62,000 bases of DNA, taken from assembly GCA_015680685.1 (NCBI GenBank), contig MNCI01012642.1, positions 127,350 to 189,349 of the forward strand, read 5' to 3'. Shown here one piece after another: positions 45,990-57,809 of this stretch. The notes beneath the pieces are model-generated. The model did no database searches. It saw only the letters and a list, made by a program, of their open reading frames with translations, and had not been told where the DNA came from. Source of the DNA: Gnetum montanum. Lineage: Eukaryota > Streptophyta > Gnetopsida > Gnetales > Gnetaceae. Every line of letters starts with the position of its first letter. Within the stretch, counting starts at the first letter, position 1. The position numbers and the translations under genes were made by a program.

Positions 45990-46620
45990 TACTCATAGTG
46001 AACTCCCTTCTTAAGCAATTGTTGCATGGGTTGTAATTTATCTGTAAGCCTAGAGATGAATCTATGAATAAACTACAATCTACCTTGTAATCCTCATAGC
46101 TCCTTAAGGTTAGTGGATGCTACCAAATTAGTTATGTCTTTAACGTTGTTAGGATCAGAACATATCCTTACTTTGGATACTATGAAATCAAGTGTTTTCC
46201 TAGTCTTGATACCGAAGATACACTTCTTAGGATTAAGTCTAAGTTAGTATTTAAGACATCATTGGAGTACTAAATTGAGGTTATGTGCATGTTCATGATT
46301 GCTATGTTATCAACATAATCATTAAGTAACCCTAGCATGTAGTTGCTAAATATGTAGGTCATGGCGTGTTGATAGGTTGCACCTACATTGTTTAGACTAA
46401 ATGACATCATGGTATAACAAAAGGTTCCCCAAGGGGTCATGAAGGCCATGTAAAGTTACTACTCTGGGTTGATCCTAATTTAGTTGTAACCTAAGAACCC
46501 ATCCATGAAGGATAATAAGGCATGACTAGCCATAGTGTTAATGAGTTGATCAATGTTAGACAATGGGAAATTGTCCTTAATTGTTCCCTTATTAAGGTCT
46601 CAGAAATCTATACAAATACA
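45990..46620 (-). pseudogene. Reverse transcriptase fragment of element G
   Basis: Starts abruptly at the YRFLRP-like block near 46610 (usual YRDLN). It continues with DNFPLSNIDQLINTM, SFMDGFLGYN and TPWGTFCYTMMSF. The catalytic box near 46315 reads YVDN rather than YVDD. The N-terminal third of RT is missing. Confidence 0.78.
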
Positions 46621-46629
46621 AATACTCCC

Positions 46630-47240
46630 ATAACATAGATGAAATAGACATTGACATAGGAGTGCTATGGATTCTATAAAACCTTACTTTATATAAATTG
46701 ACATAATTCAAAATTAATTTTATTAATAAAGTCAAGTGGATAATATTGGTTTTGGTGAAGAGCAGAATCATGAACATAATCAAACAACTCTCTTTGACAA
46801 AACACTTGAAATTTAGGAGAGAATACATTAGGAATCAAAGGATTTTCCCTAAGTGAAAATCTAAAACTAACTGAATATCAACAAGAGTAATCACTATTGG
46901 TCCAAAAGTTAATTTTGAAGGAGAAATTTCACGTAAACTATAAACATTATACCATTTTGTTATAAGACTCTTACAGTAAAATGTTTTAAAAATAGGAAAG
47001 ACAAGTAGCTTATACAATCTAAAAGTTGTAAGATATGTAAAGTCTTCAACTCCAAGTAAATTATGAATAGAATCAATCTTTGCAACTATGTTATTTTAAT
47101 GTAAAATAATAGATATTGATTTAAGACTACCTGAGGAAGTAAAAGGAGCTTGAAAAGGACACTTAAGAGAAGCCATATTATTACACTTGAAGAAATATTT
47201 CTTGTCTCTAAAATCTCTACAACTACTACACTAAGGATGA
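46630..47240 (-). pseudogene. Repeat J2: second copy of the unclassified coding remnant
   Basis: Homologous to 17860-18480 (J1), for example the CATAAAACCTTACTATATATAA-type stretch near 46680. A possible start at 47173 reads MASLKCPFQAPFTSS. The piece 47017-46835 has GPIVITLVDIQLVLDFHLGK, which weakly recalls the ITL.DV..LL.LP motif of plant mobile domains. It abuts the broken RT of G, so a junction or deletion lies at about 46620. Product not recognised. Confidence 0.4.
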
Positions 47241-48009
47241 AGGACAAATACTTCCTTCTCTCATGAGTTTATAGAAAATCCAAAACTTAGCTAGACTAGA
47301 TAAAAGAAGTAGTTAAGACTTACACTAATAAATAATTAATTAGTTGTTAATTAAAGTTAACAATTATTATTTTTGTTTAGAAACAATTACAACTTACAAT
47401 AACAAAGAATTAATTAATAGTCAATCAAGGCTAACTATAGCTTTTTGTAGTTTTCTTATTGAAAGGTTAAGAAAACTAGCATTAGCACCAGTTGAAGATG
47501 TAGTGTTCTTTAGATGATTCTAACAATACCAATTTCATCAAAATCTAACTCATTGTTTGGAAGATACAACATTTCTCAATTTATGTATAAATTACTATGT
47601 TTTAATTTGCTTTTTTTAAAAAAATAAGTGGAAGGTTGCAGGTTTGAACTATAATCCTAATATTATTTAAAACAAATCAAGGAAACATAGGTTTGTAAGT
47701 GTCATGTTGGTCTATAAGGGTTGCATCCTATTGGACCATGGTGCCTTGCATGGGGGCAATGTTAGCCACAAGGCCACACAATCACATAGTTGTAGCATCT
47801 ACCATCCTCAACACATTGCATGATCCTCAACTTGTGCTACCCTCACCTATGTAGTTCACAACATTCACCGCCACTACCATTTGTAAAACCCTTGCCTTTG
47901 CTGCTCTACACTACATGCATGAAATCCTCGCTTGCTATCCTAGTGTGCACCATTGTCGCTCACTGCAAAATCTACCATGTCACCACTATTTCTTACACTA
48001 TTGTTCGCT
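47241..48009. other. Sequence without recognised genes
   Basis: AT-rich to about 47690, then richer in C. The ORF at 47820-48011 looks like chance. The later part may belong to the LTR of element F, but no edge is visible. Confidence 0.35.
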
Positions 48010-48395
48010 AGTGCCAAGAAAAGCTATCTTCACTAGTGCACGATGAGCACCAATAGTACCAAAGAAAAAGCTACCTTCCCTTAGCATGTCACAAACACCA
48101 TCGGTGCAAGGAAAAGCTACCTCCACTAACATCCACGGACACTACTAGCACTACGAAAAGCTAGTTTCCATAGCATGCTATGAACACGACCAATGCTGGA
48201 AAAAGCTACCTCCCTCACCATGTTGTAGATACCACTAGCACCAAAGAAGTTTGCCTCCCCTGGTGTGCCACAAACATTGTAGGCACTGAAAAAAGATGCT
48301 TTTCTTGGTGTGTTGCGAACACCACTAGCACCAAAAAATGCTACCTTCTCTAGCACCCACAGACACCATCAATGCCAAAGAAATTTTCCTTCCTA
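48010..48395. repeat. Minisatellite, about eight units of 46-48 bp
   Basis: Degenerate tandem units of the form AAAGCTACCTTC...CACCA.TAGCACCAAAG. Because the period is near 48 bp, the minus frame 48356-48126 stays open and repeats a 16-residue pattern (VAFFGASGVRNTPRK-like). This is a repeat, not a supported gene. It directly precedes the F/H homologous leader. Confidence 0.85.
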
Positions 48396-49033
48396 CAATG
48401 GAAAATTTTAAATATAACTAAGGGAGAAATTCAAAAATATCTATTAGTTGATGGGAAAAGTTAAAAAAATGTTAAAATCAAGTTGTAAACTTTATTTATA
48501 AAAATGCAAAGAAAAAATTCTGAAAAAAAAAGGAATTTGACACATCATTAACAACTAAGATAAAAATTCTATTAGTAAGCATGCTTGTTCTAGAGTATTA
48601 CTAGGATGAATGACCTCTCAGGAAGTCTTGAAAAACATGAAAAATTTTTGCAACATGAAATATCCATAAATTATGATTTCGAAGTCTATTTTCAATGAAA
48701 CAAGAAGTTTTTCCAATAGATTGAAATTTTCTAGAAATTATGGACCAACTAGATTCAGCCTATAGAAGATGAAAAATTATTTTTTCAAGCCATTATCAAG
48801 GTTCTAAAACATGAAGAGGTCTAGTAAAAAACCTAACGAATAGAATAATCAAAGTCTTTAGTGGTTGGTTGGGAGTTCATGACAAGAAAATTCATTCATG
48901 GTAATTTAACCTCCTTTGAAACCAATTAACTATCAGAAGACCCATAAAAAGGAGTCCAAGAGGCTAAGAAGTAATAAACTCTCCTTGTTTCTTTGACTTA
49001 CCAAGGTTTGGAACCTAGAGAGTACATTGGAAA

Positions 49034-50219
49034 ATGATGGAGTCCTAATTCAATGATTGAATGAATACCCTTGAACAATAGATTAATGAAATTAGACGTG
49101 TTCAAGACAAACTTCGACAATCAATCCAAGGGTTCAAGAAAAATATGCAAAATATGTCTAAAAAAGTAGGACGTTGTCTCAAATTTGAGTGGGAAAAATG
49201 GTCAAAAGTACAAGGGAAAATGGATTCCTTTGTTGATTCCATTAAGCAATTAATTGATCACCTAACCCAACCTTCTAATGAAAACCACTATCTACTAGAG
49301 ATCATCACCAAGATCAAAACCATGTCCAACTTCCTTCTAGGGATTAGCATAGAGACCAGTCTCTACTTGTTGGATGCCAAGGAATTGATATTTCATCACT
49401 AGGCTAAAGAGTAGAACCTAAAGGTGAGGATTATTAGAATTGGCAAAATGCACCAAATCATTAATCTAAGTTCATGCCTAGAAATTAAAATTTGATTATT
49501 ATTATGGAGCTCCCAGATCTAATGCCAAAGTAAAAAATTGGGTTGGAACCATGAACAATTATGTTGACATGTTGAATCTATCAAGTCAAGAACATTTAGA
49601 AGTAGTATCTCTATATTTCAAAGGGTTTGCTACAACATGGTGGAATGGACTGAGATCTCAAGGCTTGATTACAAATTTGCTCAAATTTTATTGAGAATTT
49701 GAAAAAAGAATGTACCAAATTCCTTCCTCAAAGAGTGCAAAATGTGATTTGAGTGGGAAGACGATCCATGGAATATTACTACACGAAATTCTATAACCTC
49801 TCTTAACATGTAAGCCACTAGGATGAGGGAGAATTGGCTTCAAAGTTTATTGGTGAAATACATGCATAACTACATCCCCAAATATATGCACACAATCCTC
49901 AAATAGTTGATGAAGCCTATAAAGCTTATGAAGATTATGAAGAATCAAATTAAGCATGAACTACCCTTCAAGAAGTAGCGATACAAGAAACACCCAACAA
50001 AAGAACTTGATTTATATGCTTTACTTTTAGTGAAGATCATTTCAACCAAGATTGTCCAAAACTATGAGCAAGAATATAAAGAAAAAGTGAAATCAAAAAT
50101 TAAAAAACCCATCCCAAATATGGCCAAAGGAAAGGTCCAAACCACCACAATATCCATGAAGAAGATTTTAGCATTAACCAAGTTAGGTTTGAGAAAATTT
50201 CAATTTTCCTTACTAATTT
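49034..50219 (+). pseudogene. gag: gag of element F
   Basis: Start at ATGATGGAG (49034), supported by the homologous start in H near 30375. Two early stops, then an open helix-rich N-terminus to 49402 (KVGRCLKFEWEKW...VDSIKQLIDHL). The capsid region (about 49500-49950) is frameshifted but keeps pieces such as WWNGLRSQG and QIVDEAYKAYEDYEE. A basic stretch at 50030-50210 may stand for the nucleocapsid, but no zinc knuckle is readable. Confidence 0.65.
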
Positions 50220-50890
50220 TTGAAGGTTCAATTAAGGGAAAAAGTTAATTTTTTTATTGATAGTAGAGCAAGTGATAATTTTATCTCACTAAATATAGTT
50301 AAGTTATTAAATTTAACTTTACCTTCCAAGAAAAATGTTAGAGTAGAACTTGAAAATGGGATGATAGTGAGCAAGCATACCAAGTATGGAAAAATTACCT
50401 TTATCCTACAAGATTTGCATTTTTCTGGTGAATTCTTTCAATTTGAATTAGGTGATGTTAATGAAATCTTAGGAATGTCATTTTTTTTTTTTTTTGTGCA
50501 AAAATTTGATATTACCACCCACTTTGAAACTTGTGTCTTGAAAGTGTCAACCACTACGAAAGTCAAGGTTCTAAGGGGGGTAGAAACAACAAAGAAAATT
50601 CACGTAATAACTGTTAAGCAAGCTAAGAGGTTAGTCAAAAAGGTTGCTATTATGTTGGTTGTAAAAGTAAATTTACCTCTAAAATCCTCTAACATGGAGA
50701 TTCCAAAAGAACTCGAAGAGTACAAGGATTCAATATTTCATGAAACTAGGGAATCACCTCCAAAGAGAACTCTTAAACATGCCATTAATATCTTTCCCAA
50801 TACACAACTAGTTTCAGAAGCTCTTTATATATTTTCCACCTTAGAATTAAGGGATTCAATAGTACAATTAGAACAATTGTTAGAAGAATG
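50220..50890 (+). pseudogene. Protease and RT-linker region of element F
   Basis: 223 open codons. The protease active site reads FIDSRASDNFIS, where IDSGATHNFIS is usual for chromoviruses, so the Asp is kept and the Gly is Arg. A run of 15 T at 50481-50495 adds five Phe codons in frame after EILGMS (usual LGM.WL). The C-terminal part with VSEALYIFSTLELRDSIVQLEQLLEE matches the linker into RT (usual YR.SP.E...L..QL..LL). Ends at a TGA at the RT border. Confidence 0.82.
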
Positions 50891-51520
50891 AAATATTTGA
50901 CCTAGTGTCTCATCTTGGGATGCACCAATCTTATTCATTAAAAAGAAGGATGATACATTAAGGTTATACATTGACTATAGGGCACTAAACAAAGTCATAA
51001 TTAAAAACACCTATCCTTTGCCTAGGATTGACGACCTATTTGATCAACTTACTGGAGCATGCTATTTCTCAAAGATTAATTTAAGATTAGGTTATCACCA
51101 AATAAGGATTAAGAAAAAGAAAATTGAGAAAATTGCATTCAAAATGAGGTATGAATTATATGAGTTTGTGGTGATGTCATTTGGATTAACCAATGCACCT
51201 ACAACATTCATGGCATTAATGAATAATATCTTTTGAGAGTACCTTAATCAATTTGTTATCATATTTATGAATGAAATACTTGTTTAATCTAAGTTAAGAG
51301 AAGAACATGTTAAACATTTAAAATTTATAATCAAAGTCCTCAAGGAATATCAATTAAAAGCAAAACTAAGCAAATATGAACTCTTCAAAGAAGAAGTATC
51401 ATGCATATATTATCTAAGCAAGGATTACAAGTAGACCCAACTAAAGTTAGTGAAATTCAAGATTAGCTAGAACTAAAAGCTGCTATAATAGTTCACAATT
51501 TCTTAGGCTTAATAGGTTTT
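50891..51520 (+). pseudogene. Reverse transcriptase domain of element F
   Basis: [56 protein letters not shown] and [15 protein letters not shown] are classical gypsy RT blocks. The catalytic box at about 51270 reads FMNE instead of YIDD or FMDD. Stops occur before and after the box. Confidence 0.88.
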
Positions 51521-51539
51521 TACTAATGTTTTATTAAAG

Positions 51540-52065
51540 ATTATTCTACCTTGATAGCCCCATTGATTGACCTTTTGCAGGAAAAACCTGTGGTTATTTT
51601 TGATAAAAAATGCAGGAAAGCTTTTCTCAAATTAAAGATGCTACTTACAACAGTGCCTATCCTAAGAATTTTGGATGAACAAATACCATTTGACGTATCT
51701 ACAGATGCCTATGGAGTAGGAATCAGTATAGTTCTCTCACAATAATATAATTTGGTATGTTTTGAATCTCATAAATTACGATGAGCTAAGGTAAATTACT
51801 CAACCCATAATTTAGAATTACTAGAAATTATTAATGCTTTAAAATTTTTGAGACAATATCTTTGTGGAAAAAAATTTGTGTTAAAAACATATCATAAAAG
51901 TCTAGAATACTTAGAGAGACAACACATCTTGAGCACCCAACAATGACGATGGGTAGAAGTATTGATCGAATATGATTTTAAGATTAAATATATTCCAAGA
52001 AAACAAAATGTAGTGGCTAACACCCTTAGTCAAATGTGGAACTTGATGATCAACATTGTGATAAC
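51540..52065 (+). pseudogene. RNase H domain of element F
   Basis: The open piece 51551-51745 has KAFLKLKMLLTTVPIL, then PFDVSTDAYGVGISIVLSQ with the first Asp. The following frame keeps YSTHNLELLEIINALKF with the Glu, LKTYHKSLEYL (usual TDH..L) and YIPRKQNVVANTLSQM (usual NVVADALSR, Asp lost). Confidence 0.82.
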
Positions 52066-52149
52066 CCCTATGAAAGAAGAAATTAAGAAACAAATAAAAG
52101 AAGCTCCTAGCCAATATCTCTTTTAAGCCTTGTTACCAACTTTTCCCTA

Positions 52150-53280
52150 ATGGTATATTGATGAAAGGATAGAGGGTATGTATACCAGAAGAAAATTGAA
52201 GACTTAAGCTATTATTGGAAGCTCATGAAGTGCCATGTATTGGACATCTTGGATATATCAAAACTTACATGATGATATGCAAGTTTTATTTTTGGGCTAG
52301 AATGAAGAACGATGTATCCACATACATTAAAAATTATCCAACCTATTAGAAAGTAAAAGCCAAATAGAACAAAACTTATGGATTACTAAAACTTCTAGAA
52401 GTTCCAACTTGGAAATGAAAAGATGTTACCATGGACTTCATTGTAGGATTACTAGTAACCAAGAAAGGAAATGACTCAATCTTGGTAGGGGTTGATTTTA
52501 TATCAAAGATGGCTCATTTCATAACTTTGAAGTATACCAACATAGATGAAGAAGTAGCTTAAAAATTTTTGCAAGAAGTATTTCAATTACATGGATTTCC
52601 AAAATCAATCACCTCAAAAATATATCGTAAGTTCATATTTGAATTCTGGCAAAACTTCTTTAAGGAACTTAGGATCCAATTGAAATTAAGCATACTATAC
52701 CACCCAAAGATAGATGGCCAAACAAAATGTGTGAACTGAATGCTAGAAGACATGCTACAAAGCTACATTGGAAGTAGACCAAAGACATGGAAGAATTTAT
52801 TTCAACTAGATAAATTTTTCTATAATAATAATTATCAAGGATCTATACATCAAACATCATTCAATGTTGTATATGGATGAAATTTTCATACACTAGTAAC
52901 TTGGGAAAATCCAAACTTAAGAATGAAGTGGAAGGAAGAAGAAATGAAAATTATGAAAAATATTATTACCAGAGTTAAACAAAATTTGCAAGCTACCTAA
53001 GATAAGTATAAGGGATATGCATACAAACATCAACCTAAGAAGGAATTCCAAATCAGAGATCAAGTACTACTAAGAGTAAAACCCACCAGGAGTTCCCTTA
53101 AGTTAGGAAAATATACTAAGTCAACTCCAAGATATTGTAGAACCTTTGAAACCTTAGGGAGAATTGGTGAAGTAGCATATTAATGAAATATTCCAATAAC
53201 TTTAAGAATTCATCCAATCTTCCATGTAATTCTTCTAAAGAAATTTCATAAAAATGATGTGCCTTATGTGCTAGATTGAA
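52150..53280 (+). pseudogene. Integrase domain of element F
   Basis: Zinc-binding region near 52200-52360 (GHLGYIKTYMMI, then NYPTY for the expected C..C). Core: TMDFIVGLLV and VGVDFISKMAHF with the first Asp near 52490; the second region reads ITSKIYRKF (Asp lost) near 52610; HPKIDGQTKCVN has Lys for the catalytic Glu near 52720. The C-terminus (LRVKPTRSS, LKLGKYTKSTPRYC, IHPIFHVILLKKFHKNDV) is the usual chromovirus GPY/F region. Element E starts a few codons later. Confidence 0.87.
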
Positions 53281-53288
53281 ACACTTTG

Positions 53289-54100
53289 TGATGAAATGTA
53301 TTTTCTTGGCCACAATGTCAGGTACTGGCTTCAATGTTGGGAAAAATATCCTAGCCTGTAAATATAGCACCTAGGTTCCAATTTTTGGCATAGTTTAGTT
53401 TTCAGTTTTCAAGCAAGGCAGCAATGCTCTTGTCATTTCTTTTCCTCAAAGCTAGAATATTTTCTAAGTGCCTGTAGAAGGAGTCTAAACTATGTATGGT
53501 TCTTTGTTCGAGCACTAATGTACCTAAGTGCAACAATGTGAAGGGAATCAAACAAACTCTTTTGACAACCCTTATAGCACTAAAAATAGATTAATATTTT
53601 CTTTATTGCACTTTTCTTTTTTACTCTTTGCTTTAATGTATCTGAATTAAGCAATTTATTTCTAGTTGATTAATGAACATGAGCACGACCACTTCGAGCA
53701 TTCATATAGTACTTGGTAACCTAGTAACGCTTAACATTTGGTAGCTCAGCAGTGCTATATGTGTTTAGGATGTGTTTAGAAAAGTGGGATAGTTACTTGT
53801 GTTAAGCTAGCTAGGCAATAGACAATTTAGCTTTTAATCTACTGGACTCTTTATTCTTGTTGTAGGTGATAACATCCATAAAATATAAAATGACAAAAAT
53901 TTATATGCTCAATTACACTTAAACCATACCCTTAAGCCTCACAAGTGTAATTAGGAAGACAACGAACATTCTCAATGTCATTTCACTTCCTAGAGAAACT
54001 AGTATACAAGATAACTATAGGTTCATGGAATTTGACTAGATCACGTGTAATGCCTTAGTGATTTGTATGGTTGTGTGTAGGGATACCTCGCTGCTCATCA
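53289..54100 (+). repeat. 5' LTR of element E
   Basis: About 812 bp, TGATGAAATG...GCTGCTCATCA. It aligns with the reverse complements of the B and D LTRs (for example TTTTCTAAGTGCCTGTAGAAGGAG near 53460 and ACTTGGTAACC near 53710). The left edge could be 53287. The TATA box position reads TGTAAATATAG near 53360, degraded. Confidence 0.87.
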
Positions 54101-54101
54101 T

Positions 54102-54119
54102 TAGCACCATTGATGAGGA
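54102..54119 (+). promoter_or_regulatory. Primer binding site of element E
   Basis: TAGCACCATTGATGAGGA. It differs from the A copy at five of 18 positions, four of them G to A or C to T, consistent with decay by deamination. Confidence 0.78.
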
Positions 54120-54260
54120 TCATTTTGTTGTTTTATGTGCTATCTAGGACCCAGTGAAAAGTATTTAAATCATTGGAATGAACCTTAGATTCATATCTTA
54201 TTTCACAATTACTACAACAAGTTCTCAAAGCACACTATGATTTTTATTTGCTAACTAAAA

Positions 54261-56790
54261 ATGTCTTCTCCTCATAGGAGTGCTTCTCTACTTAATGCTG
54301 ATAGAGTTAATCTACCAAAGCCTTAACAATATTGAATTATATACACTCATCTTGATGAATTTGTACCAAACTTCACCTTCATCCTACACCAGGATGAACA
54401 GCTATGGTGGCATGAGATAGAGGGCAACATTAGGTTGTCACCTGATCGTGTTGCTCCTACAATGCTCTATTAAATGCTTGCACGATGTGGTCTTCAAGTT
54501 CGCCATGGGGAGTATATAATGAAAGATGCTAATGCCAAGGATTACGATACCATCAAAGCATAACATCTACAGGATTGGCAACTAGGGCAATGTTATGAAT
54601 TTTCAAAGGAAAAAGGGCTTAACAATTCTCCATTCCTGTTGTACCAACAAGCTAGTGGGGAACCCTTCTTTAGCGATTTTCCATTCAATAAAAATCCTCT
54701 CTTTAACTTCAATGATGTAGATCAAAATTAGAATCTACACTCCATAGTTCACAATCCTGGTTCTAGTAACAAGGGGTCCAATGACAAAGAAGGATCCGAA
54801 GGGGCAAGTCAAGATAGGAATGCAAACAAGAAGCATAATTGTGATCGTGGTTACAATCACCGAAGAGATGGTAGTAGGCACCATGATGATTCTGATTCTC
54901 ATTCCTCTTCCCCTTTTTCATCATCATCTTCTTCTAGCTTTGATCGTGATCGCAGAAGGCAAGGCCATGATGGAGGTGATCGAAATGAACAAAATGACCT
55001 ATGAACCAAAGAGACCATCGAGACAGACAAGATCAAAGGCATAAATGTTCAAGAGAGGCACATCACCATGAATGAAGGGGTAGTAGAGGACATCATAGGC
55101 ACCATGATCAAGGCCTTGATGAGCCTCTATTTGCTACCCAAAGTATGCTTAACATTTCAAAGGTAGTTAGAATTCCAATAAGGCATGTGAAAGATAGTCA
55201 TATCAAATGGTTAGACATGAACAATATTTCTCGATTTGAGGGAGGATATAACTCTAATCTACAGAATCATCTTCAAGCTTTCCAAGATGCATGTGCCTTG
55301 TAAAACATAGAGAACAAGTGAAAAAAATTAAATTTTTTCCCCAAGACACTTATCAAAGAAGTAGAAAACAGGTACTAGTCTGTAGAGCCAAAATTTATTA
55401 GACGATGAAGTACCATGCTTGAGTTGTTCAATGATAAGTATCAAATGTACTCTAGAGTGTCTAACTTAAGGAAGCAAATTCAAGGGTGAAAATAAGGAAC
55501 ACACAAACCCTTGGATGATACCATTGGCCAATACTATGCCTTGATGTACAAATGCCCTGGCCATGGTTATTCTCAATTAGCTTAACTTCAACACATTGTA
55601 GATGAGCTTTGCAATGAAATGAGGAAAACCCTTATTGTCTATGCCCAAGGGCAATTGTCAAAACTAACTACCCATCAAGTAAAAAGGTTAATAGAGAAAG
55701 TTGTCAAAGATGAGGGCAAACAAAGAAAAAGAGAAAGTGCATAGGAGTACAACCATGATCCTTCCATCCGTAAGAGGGAGGTTTGATTCTACAATAGTGA
55801 GGATGAACCTGTGCTTCATGAGGGGATGCATAAGAAAGCCTTGTCACTTCAACAATTCCAATCTAAACTTATAGCCAAGGTTAATTAGTTAAGGGACTCA
55901 ATGGATAACATATTCCAAGTTATTCTCAAAATTGCTGAGGAGTCCAAAGAACAAAGTAGTAAGCGTGAGTGTAGGACGCACAAGGAAGCTAAATGTGCAT
56001 ATTACAAATGTAAGGGCAAGATTTCTGCAATAGAAGAGGTTGTAGATAGTGAATCAGATGATGATTATGGGTGTGATGCCTATCAGTATAAACATCCTAA
56101 GGGATGTTGCCTTGTTATGTCACATCTACAGGAGTCTAGGGTGTATGCATTAGATCCATGACCTATACAAAGGCAAACATCCAAAAGGTTATCTTATCCT
56201 CAAGGTAATCTCAAGTAGTTCCACCAGCAACAACTATATTATCCAAGTGAAGCTCCACCATAACCGTATGAACAGTATCAATAATGGTAGCAACCACAAT
56301 CATGGACCCTGGCATTGCCAAGACAATAGTACCCTTACCAGTAGCATGATCCATATGGTTACCATGTGCAGTAATCCATGTCTCCACGTGACTCCTCTAG
56401 TCATTTCTAATTTTCAACCTCACTACCACCCTTCAAATTATTACCAGGTTCATTTGTCACATGAAAGAAGGAATACTGCCTCTTATGCTTATCCTCCTCC
56501 TATCCCTGTACACACTCTTCCTCTAGTTGCACAACTACTACTTGCTCCACCAATGTAGGGTGAACTACCCACTCAACCGCAACAATGCAATGCTATGAGG
56601 GCTATTAATTTGCAATCCAATCATCTATCAAAGGGGTTGAATGCATAATAAAAAATGACCTTTCTTTCAACCCCATAGTCCACCTAAGCCTTCACCTACA
56701 CCCATAGTTGACAACCCTACTCCTGCCTCTTCCTCCATATCAAATTCTTTTAAGCCTTCTTCAAACCAAACTCTACCAAGGATCCATACC
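54261..56790 (+). pseudogene. gag: gag of element E
   Basis: Start at ATG 54261 (MSSPHRSASLLNADR), 142 nt after the PBS. N-terminal block with FVPNFTFILHQDEQLWWHE; linker NKKHNCDRGYNHRRDGSRHH and a Ser run at 54830-54960; capsid domain at about 55200-55680, frameshifted and with stops; charged region and zinc-knuckle-like DYGCDAYQYKHPKGCC at 56066-56113, with the second Cys changed to Tyr; Pro/Tyr/Gln-rich tail to about 56790. The open frame 54781-55044 is an off-frame shadow of the linker. Confidence 0.85.
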
Positions 56791-56793
56791 ATA

Positions 56794-57303
56794 ATGCTTA
56801 CTCACACTATGTCTAATTGGATTTGTGTAAGAAACATTCCTAGGAAATTAGTTGATCCTGGAAGTCCTCTACTTTATTTGCAGATTGCTAGGAACAAATC
56901 GTGCAAGGCTCTTCTCAATTTAGGTTTTGGTGTTAATTTTATTTCTCATGAGATGTACACTACCTGGAACCTGCCTCCTCTCAAGAAGAGCAACATCAGA
57001 TTGGAATTGATAGACCAGTCCATCACTATTCTATTGGAACTAGTAGAAGACATTGTGATCACTATTTGTGGATGGTATTATTCTGTCAACTTCTTGGTAA
57101 TCAAATTAGAGAATTGTAAAGGGGACATTCTAATCATTATAGGAAGGACATGGCTAAGCACCATCGATGCAAGAATGGGCATCAGAGATCTTTACCTAGA
57201 GATATCCAAAGAAAATGCATTTGGAAATATCAAGAAGAAGAGAGTTCCATGCATCATGTACACAATACAAGGTGTAATTATGTGCAGAAACTTTGGGCCA
57301 TAA
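56794..57303 (+). pseudogene. Protease domain of element E
   Basis: 169 open codons. The active-site motif reads KALLNLGFGVNFISHEMY, where ALLDLGASVNFIS is expected, so the catalytic Asp is Asn. The second motif is intact as IIIGRTWLSTIDARMG. This is the longest uninterrupted protease frame of the family in this window, yet inactive. Confidence 0.87.
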
Positions 57304-57809
57304 AGCAAGCATCTATCTTTGCATGCAAGCAGTGTGCACTAGAAGTAGAAATTCAAAGATGTTTATACATAGTAGTCACAAAATAGGAGGGCACCCAATG
57401 GTTGACCACTAATTTAAAAAGTAGCACACTTTGCATGGAACCAACTGAGAGCCTAACATGTGCGTATGTCATAGGCATGGATGAACTAGAGCAAGTTCAT
57501 CACTAACTTTCTAATGATATAGTTGATGATACCCACTAGGGAGAGTTGGAAATTCCTAACAAATTTAAGCAAGATCCACTTGAATTGAAAATATTACAGG
57601 CCAGAATGAAATATGTGTTTTTGAAAAATAAGAAGTTGGTCATAATCAATGCAAATATTACTCTAGAGTAGAAACAAATGCTATTGAAAGGACTTGAAAT
57701 ATGGTTAACATCTTTTGTTTGGTCATATCCTAAACTCATAGGGATTAATCCTAGGATATGCCAACATCGCATTTACACTAACTCAGCCATGAAGACAAAA
57801 TGACAACAA

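Larger units (their letters stand above)
43652..46620 (-). mobile_element. Element G: Tat-lineage gypsy remnant (RT to integrase)
   Basis: A minus-strand pol remnant with RT, RNase H, a second RNase H and integrase in that order. The second, archaeal-like RNase H between the first RNase H and integrase is diagnostic of the Tat lineage. No LTR, gag or protease is visible. The 5' side stops at about 46620, where J2 starts, and the 3' side is interrupted by element D. Confidence 0.8.
48390..53288 (+). mobile_element. Element F: chromovirus-like gypsy remnant
   Basis: A plus-strand element with a 5' region shared with H (48390-49030), gag, protease, RT, RNase H and integrase. The RT and integrase motifs fit the chromovirus side of gypsy. 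Element E is inserted just after the HVILLKKFHK-type integrase end, so any chromodomain and the 3' LTR lie beyond the window. The LTR boundaries and PBS are not clear; TTGGAACCTAGAGAG at 49010 could be a decayed PBS. Confidence 0.8.

Noticed and set aside
48126-48356. Possible repeat protein with 16-residue units
   Set aside because: It is explained by a 48-bp minisatellite. There is no start context, and the units diverge without regard to codon position.
48010-48395. Possible CRISPR-like array
   Set aside because: The units are contiguous and degenerate with no unique spacers, and the context is a plant-type retroelement genome.
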